A stretch of DNA of 64,000 nt, taken from Apoda limacodes. Lineage: Eukaryota; Arthropoda; Insecta; Lepidoptera; Limacodidae. Made by a program: the position numbers and the translations under genes. The notes below the pieces were generated by a model, which saw only the letters and a list, made by a program, of their open reading frames with translations, ran no database searches and was not told where the DNA came from. Positions 1 to 10,492 of the stretch are shown piece by piece. The DNA is taken from the NCBI GenBank assembly GCA_946406115.1, contig OX291551.1, forward strand, positions 2,356,001 through 2,420,000, given 5' to 3'. Every line of letters begins with the position of its first letter. Position 1 is the first letter of the stretch.

Positions 1-183
1 TCCGACCGATCATCTGTCGATTTTTGTAGCAACAAAAAATAAAATAAGATCTAAAAAAAATTATTAAACCAACTTTAAAAAACGACGAAAAGGAATAAAA
101 ATAAGGCACTTAATCTGACATTATGACAGAACTAAGTTCTCTTACGCTTTGCCGTCGGATATTGCTGAACAAAACTCTAAATT

Positions 184-855
184 TCGGGGTTTGTATTTTG
201 CTTCAGCAATCCGACTCTAGGGTTTCGTAGTCAAATGACAAAACCCTTATAAATTCGTCATGTCCGTCCGTCTTTATGTCACAGCCTAATAATTCTTTTA
301 CGGATAACTATGGATCAATTCAATCAATCAAACCGCCAGACAGATATGTTATTAAAATTGCATGTTTTGGCGCATCACATCATGTAGGGTATAATTGGAT
401 AGGCCTCAAAAAAAGTATTATTTTAAGTTTTTCGAAAGCTTTTTCTTTAAGATTTATTTTTTGCCAACTATCTGCTACCAAATATCTGCTACCAACTATC
501 TGCAACCAAATATCTGCTACCAACTATCTGCAACCAAATATCTGCTACCAACTATCTGCAACCAACTATCTGCAACCAACTATCTGCTACCGACTATCTG
601 CTACCAACTATCTGCAACCAACTATCTGCTACCGACTATCTGCTACCAACTATCTGCTACCAACTAAAGTTGAAAACTTTGTGTCCCCCATAGGTCTAAC
701 TTTTAAACCGTATGGTCTGAAAATCTGAAAAAATCCTGAAAGCAGGGCTTAAAAATTACTACCAAATAAAAATATTTGAGACAAAATATGTTTTAGTTGG
801 CATATCCGTAATAACTTATTGCGTATAAGACAAGCACTTGGCCGGTTTTTTTGTT
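184..855 (-). mobile_element. Degenerate SINE-like repeat (family S1), minus strand, carrying a minisatellite
   Basis: The right edge reads CACTTGGCCGGTTTTTT, the reverse complement of the head (AACCGGCCAAGTG) of the S1 family, which is better preserved at 4.4, 8.2 and 58.0 kb. The left part has a GGGTTTCGTAGTCAAA / CCGTCCGTCTTT stretch typical of the tail of such lepidopteran repeats. The middle is interrupted by the 14-bp tandem array at 467-666. Boundaries are approximate. It has no coding capacity of its own. Confidence 0.5.
467..666. repeat. 14-bp minisatellite, about 14 units
   Basis: Fourteen units of ACTATCTGCTACCA with a few recurrent variants (second base C or A; GCTACC or GCAACC; last base A or G), followed by a partial ACTA. 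Because 14 is not a multiple of 3 and the unit contains no stop in any phase, two overlapping open frames run through it, each with a 14-residue period. They are by-products of the repeat, not genes. Confidence 0.95.
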
Positions 856-3800
856 TTTGAAACAATTTGTACAAAACACAGATCTAAATAAGCTCAAACA
901 CAAATTTGCCGTAAGCGGTTCAGGATTTTGCACAGATCTTGGCAGAGTCACAGCATTACTGTAACATGTAAAACAAGGTCATCTGGTTCATATTATGTGT
1001 GTGTGTGTATGTACCAAATTGTAGATCAATTTATAATTTGTCAAAGATGAAGTTACAACATTCATTTTATTGTAGTAACAGGTGAAGTTCTATAAAAGCT
1101 TATAGATTGTGAATGATGTGATTAAAATGTATCAGCTTTTAAGTCCGCTCTTTATACTTTCTACTAAGATTAATATTAAGATGTATTAATTTTTTTCTTA
1201 GATTTCAGACGAAGGCGAGATGCAGGCGTCACGCGTCGGACCAGTATCGTACCTTAGTTGGCGTACTATTGAACCTTACGATCCCGTTACGTCACTATCT
1301 ATTAATTTACATATTTTATTCCAAATCCAAATTTGTTTGATGACTCGTTATCTCGCGGGATGGCCGATAAGTGCGCGATCTGATCGTAAATGTGGGAAAA
1401 CATGTCTGTTGCCCAATTTTAGTTGTTCTTTTAATCTAATTATACGATTGTAGGGCCAATAACACAAATACAGGCAGTATTGAGTATCTAATCGTTGGAC
1501 AACATGGTTTTTCGATGGGCCATCGTCGGAGCGGAGTTACAACGAACGTTTTTAGAGCTATAGAGATAACATTTTATATATACAGAAATACCTATTCGAA
1601 ATAGGTCATGCTAATTATAGTCAGATTTCCAAGTGTTGCTGAAGAATTTTTTTTTGTATTTTTTGTGGAATATTTTTGCCTTGATGTTTATAAAAGTTGC
1701 TGCTTTTATATGCCAACATTTGAGGTGTGTTAGTGATCCTTATCTACCTATATGACAATATCGTAGGGGTGTGTCTTCGTTCGTTACAGCCGGAAGACGT
1801 CCACTGCTGAAGTGTATAACGATATGATATTCCAATTTTTATTTCAGAGTTAAAGCAGGCTTAATCAAATAATATTATTAAATATTTTCACAAATTCTGT
1901 AATATTATATTGCAGCACCAAAATCGAGTCACATATAAGTTGGTAAAATAAAATCACTGCAGTAAATTTTCCTATCTAACATTTGTTTAAATGACATCTA
2001 TATTTCAAAATTATACAATAAGTACTTGCACGCATTCATTTAAAATTATATTTAAATAAAGACATCATTGAACAAAACACGTCGACCCTTATCATGTTGC
2101 AACGAGCCCATAATTTCTGAGCGAACTCTTTAGAACAAGCGCGATGAAGTTATCTGCGCAGGCGCAGCGTTGTCCATACACACCGCTAATGTGTGGGTAA
2201 GTTAGTCCACGCGGAAGTCAAATCATATTCACCCTACTATATTTACCTTCCTTCTAATCTAAACCTTAAAGTTATTATCTTAAGATTGAAATTTGAATAA
2301 TTTTTAAATATATCTAGGGTTGACACCATTTTAAGTTTTTATAGTCGACTAAGTTTTGTATTGTGTTTAATAAAAGCGCGGGACCGTAAGAAATTAGTTG
2401 GCATTGATGTCTGTTTATTGTGCGGACGGGTGTGTGGGGTGACATGTCACGGCGTCTGTCACAGCGCAGCGCCTGTACTGAATGTTCTACAAACACGAAC
2501 CCCTAGTTACATACACAGCGTTGCAAGTACGATGTCTCATGTGAAACTCCCGTAGCCCTTGCTGTTGTTGTGTTAAACAGTAAAACGTATGATGGGGAAA
2601 TGTGACTGTTTTTCTAATAGATAGGTATTGATACTTTTTAAGTCATTATTATAATCAAAGATTAGGTTAAGTTTTCATACTAATATTTAGCCTAACGACA
2701 CTAAAAAACAAAATATATAGAAATACACCAGAGCAAATGATATTATTCTAAATAAACTTTGTAGTAAGAATCATTATTCCTTACTGCAGGGCTGCCAATC
2801 CTAACCCCTCCTACTTTATCGGAAAAGTAAAGCAAAAGTGGAGTTTTTAGCAACAGTTGAAAACAAAAAAAATCGTGGTACAGATGACATACTTTTTTCC
2901 TTATGATCGCTTAGCTTATCGGTTTATATTATGGTATCTCTAAAAAAGTATTTTGAGAAGTTTTGTGTAAATTTTTATACCAAAACTCAGTTCATGAAAA
3001 ACTCAAAAAACAATTTTCATTGATTATTTTGTTTTACAAGTGTTTTGCTATACCAAACAAAAAATTGATCGAAAATAGTTTTTCGACATAAAATAAATTT
3101 AAGCGTTTTAGTATTACAGTATTAAGTTTTAAGAGTCCGAATATCAAAGTCATAGTAGTCGTACTTGTGTACACTTTACTAAGACTGAAATCTAGAAAGA
3201 TGAATTTATAATAAATATTCAATAACTTTGACGATCCAAAAGTATTTGTTAAAACCTAATTTAAATTAAATAAAATTTAAAAAAATATAACGTAAATGCC
3301 TAAGAAAACTGAAAATTCAAATTAAAAAAAACGCATTGCTCACTTCGGAGGAAATATCAGCCCTAAGTGAATACAGAATGCGAAAAGGTACAACTGCTCC
3401 CCGGGCTGATGATACCTATGGGTACGTTTCTCCCCACACTCCACTTTTCTCCTACAAATCTAAACCGAATTTAACAAAAAAAATACTGTATCTGAAAGGC
3501 CTTAGGTCTACGTTATTCGATATATCTTTCTCCCCAACTTGTTCCCTTTGACTTTCTTTTAGCTATTAGTATATTTTAGCATCACTTATAGTATCATTTA
3601 ATACCGGGTATACTCCTTGTTTAAAGTCTTTCAACTTTACACTGGTACAGTTATAAAGAAAATACCCGAGGGCACAGACACATAGACATTTCGAGATATT
3701 TAGCAACCGTATTAGTAGATACGTATCATAACAAAATCACTTGGTCACTGGCCCGAGTGACTCGGTGTGACAGACAGACAGGCGGACAGACATATCGGTT

Positions 3801-4402
3801 CCACATGGCTGCCGTTAGATCTCGCACTGATTATAATATTATATGATAACGGTACATATGTTCCGATCACAAACAATAAGTTATATATAGGTATCTAAGT
3901 TCCTTAGACTTAGTAGGACCTGAGTTCTCATACTAATTGTTATATTCGGTAGGTTAACAAGTGACAGGGGGTTTACTTTCGAGAATTTAATAAGTTCAGT
4001 TTTCTTTGCAATATTTTTCCTATTTAACTTGAGGCATATATTTGCTATATTCAGGTTCCACAAAAAAGAAGGTTCTATGTTCCACGCGTATGTTCTTTTT
4101 CTATGTATGTTCAACGATTTCTCGGCAACCACTTAACAAATAATTGTATATTAATGGACTGCCTTGAGGTTGCCTCATATAAAATTGTAGAATATCGGAT
4201 AATTATTGAATTATATATGTAGGTTAGAAAATGTGGTTCTAAGATTGACTTATATAATATGTATAGTTGCTCAAGTAGGTTTTTTGTGTGTATGTTCGAT
4301 ATTTTTGCCGATTATGAGCCGATTTTAGTAAAAGAGATGCCTTACCTACTGAATTGGTAGGTATTTTTCCAAGTAGTAGGTACTTATTAAAGATAAAAAT
4401 AG
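856..4402. other. AT-rich stretch without recognised gene
   Basis: No convincing coding region. Around 1,785-1,805 there is a GGAAGACGTCCACTGCTG word that recurs in the opposite orientation near 61,790-61,805, probably a shared element fragment. Near 3,768-3,795 there is an ACAGACAGACAGG run like the tails of SINE-like repeats. A GC-richer open stretch at 2,361-2,555 was not recognised. Position 3,222-3,290 weakly resembles 35,860-35,910. Confidence 0.5.
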
Positions 4403-4403
4403 G

Positions 4404-4922
4404 CCAAGTGCGAGTCGAACTCGCGCACTAAGGGTTACGTACCATTATCTATAAAAACGGCAAAAAAAACACGTTTGTTTGTATGGGAGCCACAAATATT
4501 TTAAAGTGAATATATAACTAAATGTTTGGTGAATATTTTAAGCGTCTACCTGTTGCTCTTATCAATATCGAGCAATCTTAAGGGGGCCTTAAATATTGGT
4601 TTTATTTTAATTTTATTATTTATTTTTAAAGTAACTTTGTAATTAAATATTTTGTGAATATTTTAAGCGTCTACCTGTTGCCGTTATCAATATCCAGCAA
4701 AAAATCACGATTGTTGTATGGGAGCCTCCTTTAATATTTCTTTAATTTTGTTTTTTAGTATTTCTTGTTATAGCGGCAACAGAAATACATCTTCTGTGCA
4801 AAATTTCAACTGTCTAACTATTACGGTTCATGAGATACAGCCTGGCGACAGACGTACGGACGGACAGCGGAGTTTTAGTAATAAGGTTCCGCTAACCGTT
4901 TGGGTACGGAACCCTAAAAATT
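4404..4922 (+). mobile_element. SINE-like S1 element with an internal duplication
   Basis: It starts with GGCCAAGTGCGAGTCGAACT, runs through CCATTATCTATAAAAACGGC and a TATGGGAGCC block, a GTTATAGCGGCAACAG block and ACGGACGGACAGCG, and ends with GGGTACGGAACCCTAA. An internal segment containing ATTTTAAGCGTCTACCTGTT occurs twice (about 4,500-4,575 and 4,625-4,700), so this copy is longer than the one at 8.2 kb. No open frame of its own is conserved; mobilisation would need a partner LINE. Confidence 0.7.
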
Positions 4923-4924
4923 TC

Positions 4925-5065
4925 TGTAATCTGTCCTATGGACTGCGCAACAGGCTCACGAAATTGGCACTTTAGAAAGAGACAAAGTTAATCTGTGACA
5001 CCACACGTTTGCTTCGTCTCTGTCACACTTTAGCGCCCATTTGTTTTTACAGCTAGTTAGGTAAG
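4925..5065 (+). repeat. Dispersed repeat, inverted partner at 29.6-29.74 kb
   Basis: Starts CTGTCCTATGGACTGCGCAA and continues through GCTCACGAAATTGG, a TTTGCTTCGTCTCTGTCACA segment and a TTACAGCTAGTTAGG segment. The reverse complement of the same series is found at 29,605-29,738. It abuts the right end of the S1 copy. Function unknown. Confidence 0.6.
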
Positions 5066-6557
5066 GCGTTGTCCAATGACTATAAAATATACTGAAAACA
5101 TTTGATTTTTTTAATGGTTTCATAAAAGAGATGAAAAACCATTTTAATATAGAAGAACTTATCAATAAACTTTAAAGTCATCGTAGTTTCCTTTTTATTT
5201 TTATTGTTTGTACGTATCTATTTATTTATTTTTATTAATTTTTCCAGGTGATCGGTCAGTCAGTTTATCTTTTTCTATAAGAGTTGGTATACAAAAAGAT
5301 CACAAATTCAGATTAGACGTCTTCCTTCTGCCCGTGTAAGTGTTAGGCATTCAGGTCGAGTAACATAACCGAATTAATGTTATTTTTTCTGATATGGCTG
5401 TTTAACTTTACAACTTGTTTAACTATACTCCTTATAAGATTTTTGTTTACTTGGCAATTATAAAAAAGACAAGAATTATTCATTTATAACTGAAGAGGCA
5501 AACCGCAAAGCGGAATCTTTATAATTTCCTCTTTTCCATCCGTAATCAATATCTGAATTCTGGAAAAAGTCGTTCAACTTAACTGAAATTATAAAAACAC
5601 TTCAGGACATACCCAATATTTTGCGTACTTAAGTCTTTCTTCTTAATTTTCTTTCGGTGTTATAAGTAAAACGTTTAATATTTAGACTCCTCGAATCAAA
5701 AGCGTTAAATTAATAATTTTCCCTCGAGATTCCAGGCACAGGAACTTCTAATTTAACTTAAACTACTGTGTCCAACTAAATTCTAAATAAAATCCTCCGT
5801 CAATGAGTAATGTCCCTTGCACAGACAAACAGACAGCCTCAAATTTATAAAACTTCTATTTTGCCTTTACAATAGTTTCTCGCGTAAGGCTTCTGTTCGG
5901 TTAAGGTACAGTAATGTAGTAATGTTTCTCTAATTAAACCAGGACGATTATGCTAATTATGTTGGAGGGCCGAGAGCCGAGGGCCGAGAGCGAGACGTCA
6001 CGCGACACTAACACTTATTCTAATCTCCGTCCTCGTATCTAAATGCGCGACATCTCTTGCCGGCGCCGGTGCGCTACCGGCAAAGCTGACTACTAATGGA
6101 ATTTGACATTCGGTGATAATTTGACAACATATTGGCTTCAGAGTGAAAGCCTTGGCCTATTTCTTTTTTTTATTTTATCGTGAGCTGCCGTACTGGTACT
6201 TGTATTACATATTGACTTGTCTGCTCGAGCCTGATCAGCATCTTCAAAACTGTCTGGCAGTCGTTTTATCTTCTAATATTCAGCTAGAGTGCCAAAGAAA
6301 AAATTGCACAGCAACTTGTAAGCCTCGCGGCTGTGAGAATATTTTTGAATCAGCGAGAATTTGTGTTCTTAGATTGTCCGATTTGATAGCTTTATTGCAC
6401 TTGAATGGTTGGAGAGCTGTTCATAACTAAAAAAAAATTACAAAGAATCCGCCCGTCTCTGCCCGCGCGGTGATCCTCATGTAAAACAAATGCCTGAGTT
6501 CTTGCAACTATGTAAATGTCGAAAATTGTTGGTTACAATTGCTTTGTATAGATGTTA
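5066..6557. other. Non-coding stretch with a short GC-rich pocket
   Basis: Mostly AT-rich without recognisable genes. From about 5,965 to 6,090 the sequence becomes GC-rich, with repeated GGGCCGAGAG words and the inverted words CCGGCGCCGG and CTACCGGC. Such pockets can mark a promoter or element end, but nothing here decides that. Confidence 0.4.
6143..6430 (+). other. Unrecognised open frame, 95 codons
   Basis: The frame opens at a GTG, not an ATG. Its product would have a hydrophobic N-terminal part (FFFLFY...WYLYYILTCLL) and a cysteine cluster CQRKNCTATCKPRGC near residues 50-65. That could suggest a small secreted or membrane protein, but no family is recognised, there is no obvious ATG context, and the length is within chance for this window. 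Splice sites were not resolved. It may be the remnant of an exon or a random frame. Confidence 0.12.
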
Positions 6558-7055
6558 TCTATACTAATATTATAAAGGGGAAAGATTTGATTGTTGGACT
6601 GGACCGATTTGAAAAATTCTTTTTCCATTAGAAGCCGACATTATCTCTGATGAACATAGGCTACTTTTTATCGCCGGAAAATATTTTATTCCCACGGGAA
6701 AACGGATAATAGGACAACGGGTAGTAAGATTTATCCTGACGTACTTATCTTTTTCACATAACTTCTAAACGGCTGAACCGATTAGGTTGAAATTTTATAT
6801 GGGTATTTCGATGATTTAAAAAAACAATTGTACCCGGTAGGCGGCGCTGCTGTCGGTATGTCAACAACTAAATGGCTTGACGGATTGGGTTGAAATTTTG
6901 TATGTGTATTTCCATGATTTTACGGACTTGAATGTATTATGCCATTTAAGAGGAAAGATTTGTTTGTTTGTTTTTTTTTCTATAATTGAGGAGTTGCTGT
7001 TAGAACTTACGCCGAAACGTAATTTAGAGCGGGCGAAGCCGCTGGCAAAAGCTTG
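6558..7055 (+). mobile_element. Mini-Helitron (Lep1-like), decayed 3' end
   Basis: It begins TCTATACTAATATTATAAAG and ends with a short hairpin GCGGGCGAAGCCGC followed by GGCAAAAGCTTG. The same 5' start and hairpin occur in the copy at 39,954-40,407, which ends in the canonical CTAG, so the terminus here has one substitution (CTTG). Middle blocks such as CTAAACGGCTGAACCGATT and GAGGAGTTGC are shared. Helitrons move by a rolling-circle mechanism and have no target duplication or inverted ends, as seen here. It carries no Rep/helicase gene and is nonautonomous. Confidence 0.75.
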
Positions 7056-8172
7056 TAAATAATAAACTGGCCATTCAGTTCCTGTATTTCTGTTTGAGTC
7101 TTACATTTTAATTCTACATAATAAGCTAAACATGTGTGCAAACATAATTCGATCTACATTCGGTTACAAACTGTGCCCTTCTCGCGAAGGGTGGCCGCAC
7201 AATAGGGCCAATTGTGTGATCAAGTCATAGGCGGCTTGCGAGATACTTGTGTAGATCATAGACGGGTGCTCAGTGTAGATACCTATAGTAATAAAAAAAA
7301 AATTCTACTTATATATAACATATTTCTTTTGGTTTTTTATCTCATTATCATATGATAATGATAAAGCAATATTTATTGCTTGAAGAGAATAAATATAGAA
7401 ATAAAACACAACATAGTAAAATCGTATCGACTTTGTTTTGTACCTAAGAAATCTTAATTTATTGAATCTAAAAAAATAAAGTGAGAAATGTGTATTTTTT
7501 TAACCTCGATGTACCAAGAACTGGTGTCGGTATCGCTTCTGCCTTTTTCTTGAGCGGTATCTTCCCGCAGCGTGCTCCTGCGCGGCTTGCGGCAGTTGGA
7601 AACATTTACAAATATTTGCGGACATTATTCGCGCGGCGTAGTCGTCCAGCGCCCCAGCAGCGCCCCAGCAGCACCCCAGCAGCGCCCAGGGACCGCGGGG
7701 CAGGCAAAGTAACAAGAGGCGGGACTCGCGCGACGCGGCTGGAGATGTAGCTGCTGGGTGCAGACATTTTTTATGAAGCTTTGTTGTGTTATGTCACATA
7801 ATTTTAATAAGTAATTTTTTATCCTACTTCAAAAAAGAAAGTTCTCAGTAATAGTGTCTATCTGATATAATACATAACAGGTTTTAAAGGAACTACCATT
7901 AATTTAATAGGAAAAAAAACTAGTGCCAATTTCTACAGAAAAATGTTACTACCGAATCAATGTCTTAATAAATGATTTTTCATTGTTATTAAAGTGGTTA
8001 GTGTTAGTGTTTGTTTAATTAATGCATGCTTAATAAGAGTCACTCATTTTTAAAAAAAATCACAATATGTATTTACTTATATATTGTGATCGTACGTATA
8101 TATTGTGTTTCGCAAATAAATAATCAAAGGTTAAAATAACTAATTACTTTCGCGCCATTTTGCTTTATTTTT
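7056..8172. other. Non-coding stretch with a GC-rich island at 7.53-7.76 kb
   Basis: AT-rich except for about 7,530-7,760. That island holds three to four units of a 12-bp CCCAGCAGCGCC-type repeat and is open on both strands, which is expected of such composition. A perfect small hairpin CCCTTCTCGCGAAGGG lies near 7,176. No protein family recognised. Confidence 0.4.
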
Positions 8173-8466
8173 AGGGTGCCGTACCCGAAGGGTAATTAGC
8201 GGAACCCTATTAATAAGGAACCGCTGTCCGTCCGTCCGCCCGTCTGTCACCAGGCTGTATCTCATGAACCGTGATAGTTAGACAGTTGAAATTTTCACAA
8301 AAAATGTATTTCTGTTGCCGCTATAACAACAAATACTAAAAAAAGGAAATAAAATAAATACTTAAGGGGGCTCCCATACAACAAACGTGATTTTTTTTGC
8401 CATTTTTATAGATAATGGTACGGAACCCTTCGTGCGCGAGTCCGACTCGCACTTGGCAGATTTTTT
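8173..8466 (-). mobile_element. SINE-like S1 element, minus strand
   Basis: Reading the minus strand: head GCCAAGTGCGAGTCGGACT, then GAAGGGTTCCGTACCATTAT, a TATGGGAGCCCCC block, the GTTATAGCGGCAACAG block, GGTTCATGAGATACAGCCTG, a run of ACGGACGG units and GGGTACGGCACCC at the far end. This is a compact, nearly full-length representative of the family and directly abuts repeat family E on its right. Confidence 0.75.
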
Positions 8467-8526
8467 TTAGACGTGTGTTCAGAAATTTACTCTTTGACAC
8501 TTTTATCGAAAACAAAGCATATTTTG

Positions 8527-8886
8527 AAGTGAAAACTTCTTTAGCGGCGTTGTGCACTTTTTTTGGTATGGGTAAAAAATGATAAACTCACGTCAGGTCA
8601 CGTGTCCTAATCGTGGAAATTCGTAAGACGGAAACCGTAATGCCACGCCTATTATAATTTTTATTTTTAGTATTCGCGATTATGAGTAGTACAGGGAGGT
8701 TGGATATGGAATTTTAATTCTATGACAGATTGCGATGTCAAATTTACTACGTCAAAAAAGTAAATAAACAAATATTATTATTTCTTGACAATGTCAAAGA
8801 CATGTCTTGTGACATATTTGAGTGTTAAGCGCGAATCGTGTGTAAAGGATTTCACTTCTGCCGTCACTCCCGGAGTGCAACTCGTT
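8527..8886 (+). mobile_element. Nonautonomous element of family E (short form)
   Basis: About 360 bp, starting GTGAAAACTTCTTTAGCGGC and ending in the palindromic CACTCCCGGAGTGCAACT. The reverse-complement copy at 44,389-45,034 is closely similar along its whole length but contains about 295 bp more between GGTTTCCGT and CTTACGAATTTT. No open frame is conserved between the two. The superfamily is not resolved. Confidence 0.65.
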
Positions 8887-8906
8887 TTTTTTAATTATAA
8901 TTGTTC

Positions 8907-9300
8907 AATAATTAGCGACTTACAAAAGATGCTAATGTTAAAAAGAATAGTTACTATCTAACTATTGTTTATATTTTAATAGGAGCAGAGTATAGTAGGT
9001 AGTATTTGTAAATTAGGATAAACTGATTGCATTCAGTGTGTTCCTTGCTTGAGGTCTTAGCCTCTGTGACTTTTTCGTACTGGTAGTGGTGAAAAGTTGT
9101 TTGTTTCACACGAGAGCAAATAATTTTAGGTCTCGTGCCTTTAAATCCCTCGCTGTGCTCAGCAGTCTATATAAGAATCACTTGCTACGCTCATGATTCA
9201 ATTCTAGAGTACTTCGCTAGCTCGGGATTTAAAGTTGGCACTCTACACATACAACTTTGCCCACTTGTTGAAAAAATTACCACAGGTTGTCACCTCATGT
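8907..9300 (+). mobile_element. Dispersed repeat of family F, copy 1
   Basis: Shares a series of long blocks with 17,157-17,545 in the same orientation: GCTAATGTTAAAAA, GCAGAGTATAG, GTAAATTAGGATAAACT, TTTCACACGAGAGCAAAT, AGGTCTCGTGCCTTTAAAT, CTCATGATTCAATTCTAGA and CAACTTTGCCCACTTGTT. Spacing between blocks differs by small indels, so the copies are old. No protein is shared between them. Confidence 0.65.
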
Positions 9301-10190
9301 CAGTGTTGTCACATCGTCCAACTAACCAATTCTAAATGTTTACATATAATTGCAATAATGAATATAGTAATAAAATCATTCAATTAAACAAATCTTCGAA
9401 CTACATTTCTTATTTAACCCTGATAATCAGATTACATATATTAAAAACGTCAAAATCAAAGAACAAACAACGAAGTCAAGCACAACCATTTATAAAAACA
9501 ATACATATATAGGTAGGTATATATGTATATACGTTTACATATTAATTGCGAGCCTTATCCTTATCCTATTTTGGAGTCTGTTCAAAACTTGTTTTTAAAA
9601 GGTTAAAAATATAAACGATGTGTCAAAACAAATTTCGTCAAACCAAACGATTGCTTCATATTCTATTGGTTAGTTACGGTTCCGCCGTGTTTTTTTATAA
9701 CAAACTAACTATAACTTCAAAATAAAACCGCGACGCGTTGTGTTTTTACAAGTTTCGTTACGGTTTATTGTTATAGTTTGTTAAAAATATTGTTTATAGT
9801 TTATGGGGTCCCGTTAGGTTCTGCGCGGACGCAGGGGGAGAACGAAAAAATATGGCCGCGAACAAATCATATTTCAAAATGGGTGAAATCTATTGTTAAT
9901 AACGAAATAAAAATAATTCAAACTGTAACTATAAGTAGGGTCGGAACCCTTTCTGTTACATATTTTGTTGTAACCGGGAGCCATGTTGATGTTGGGTAAC
10001 ATTGCCAGCGTGACTGAATACCATGTGGAGATTTGTGAACACAGTCTGCAGACCTGTAATTTAGATTTAAAGAATTATATTTATTTACTTTCTTCTAGTA
10101 TAATGTTTCAAACAAATATAATAATTGTAAAAACTTTTAATTAGGTATTTAAACATAAAAAGTGACACACATATTTTGACACAGTGTGTC
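9301..10190. other. Stretch without recognised gene
   Basis: AT-rich. A weak inverted pair (AACAAACTAACTATAAC near 9,702; GTTATAGTTTGTTAAAAA near 9,770) and an open frame at 9,778-9,999 were seen, neither supported further. It ends at the left TA of the DD82E transposon. Confidence 0.4.
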
Positions 10191-10220
10191 TATACTCTAT
10201 CCACCGAAACGAGTTAATAG
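10191..10220 (+). repeat. Left terminal inverted repeat plus TA target site
   Basis: TA followed by a 28-base arm starting TACTCTATCCACC and ending GAGTTAATAG. It is the exact reverse complement of 12,276-12,305. Transposase would bind and cut here. Confidence 0.95.
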
Positions 10221-10492
10221 GGGAAAAATGAACTGGCATGTGATTGGTCGAACAATGACGTTAAGGCTGTGTTCACAGCGCGAGTTTTTTTAGTTTGTTC
10301 GTGCGACTCGTACTGTTCAGACGTGCTCACTGTGCTAGTGCAATCTATTATTTTATTTTTTGACTCGGCTTGTTATTTGGACTCTGGATAATTTTGTTAC
10401 GTGTGACCCGGCTTTGTGATTGATTGCATTCCTAAAGACTTGGCGCTTGTATAACGGACTTTTTGAGTTTACTGTCGATTTGCCTAAGTGAG

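Noticed and set aside
7481..7750. 89-codon Pro/Arg/Ala-rich frame as a gene
   Set aside because: It is the translation of a GC-rich 12-bp repeat and is open on both strands; composition explains it.
9700..9790. Short inverted repeat as a MITE
   Set aside because: Arms of about 17 bp with mismatches and AT-rich composition are expected by chance.
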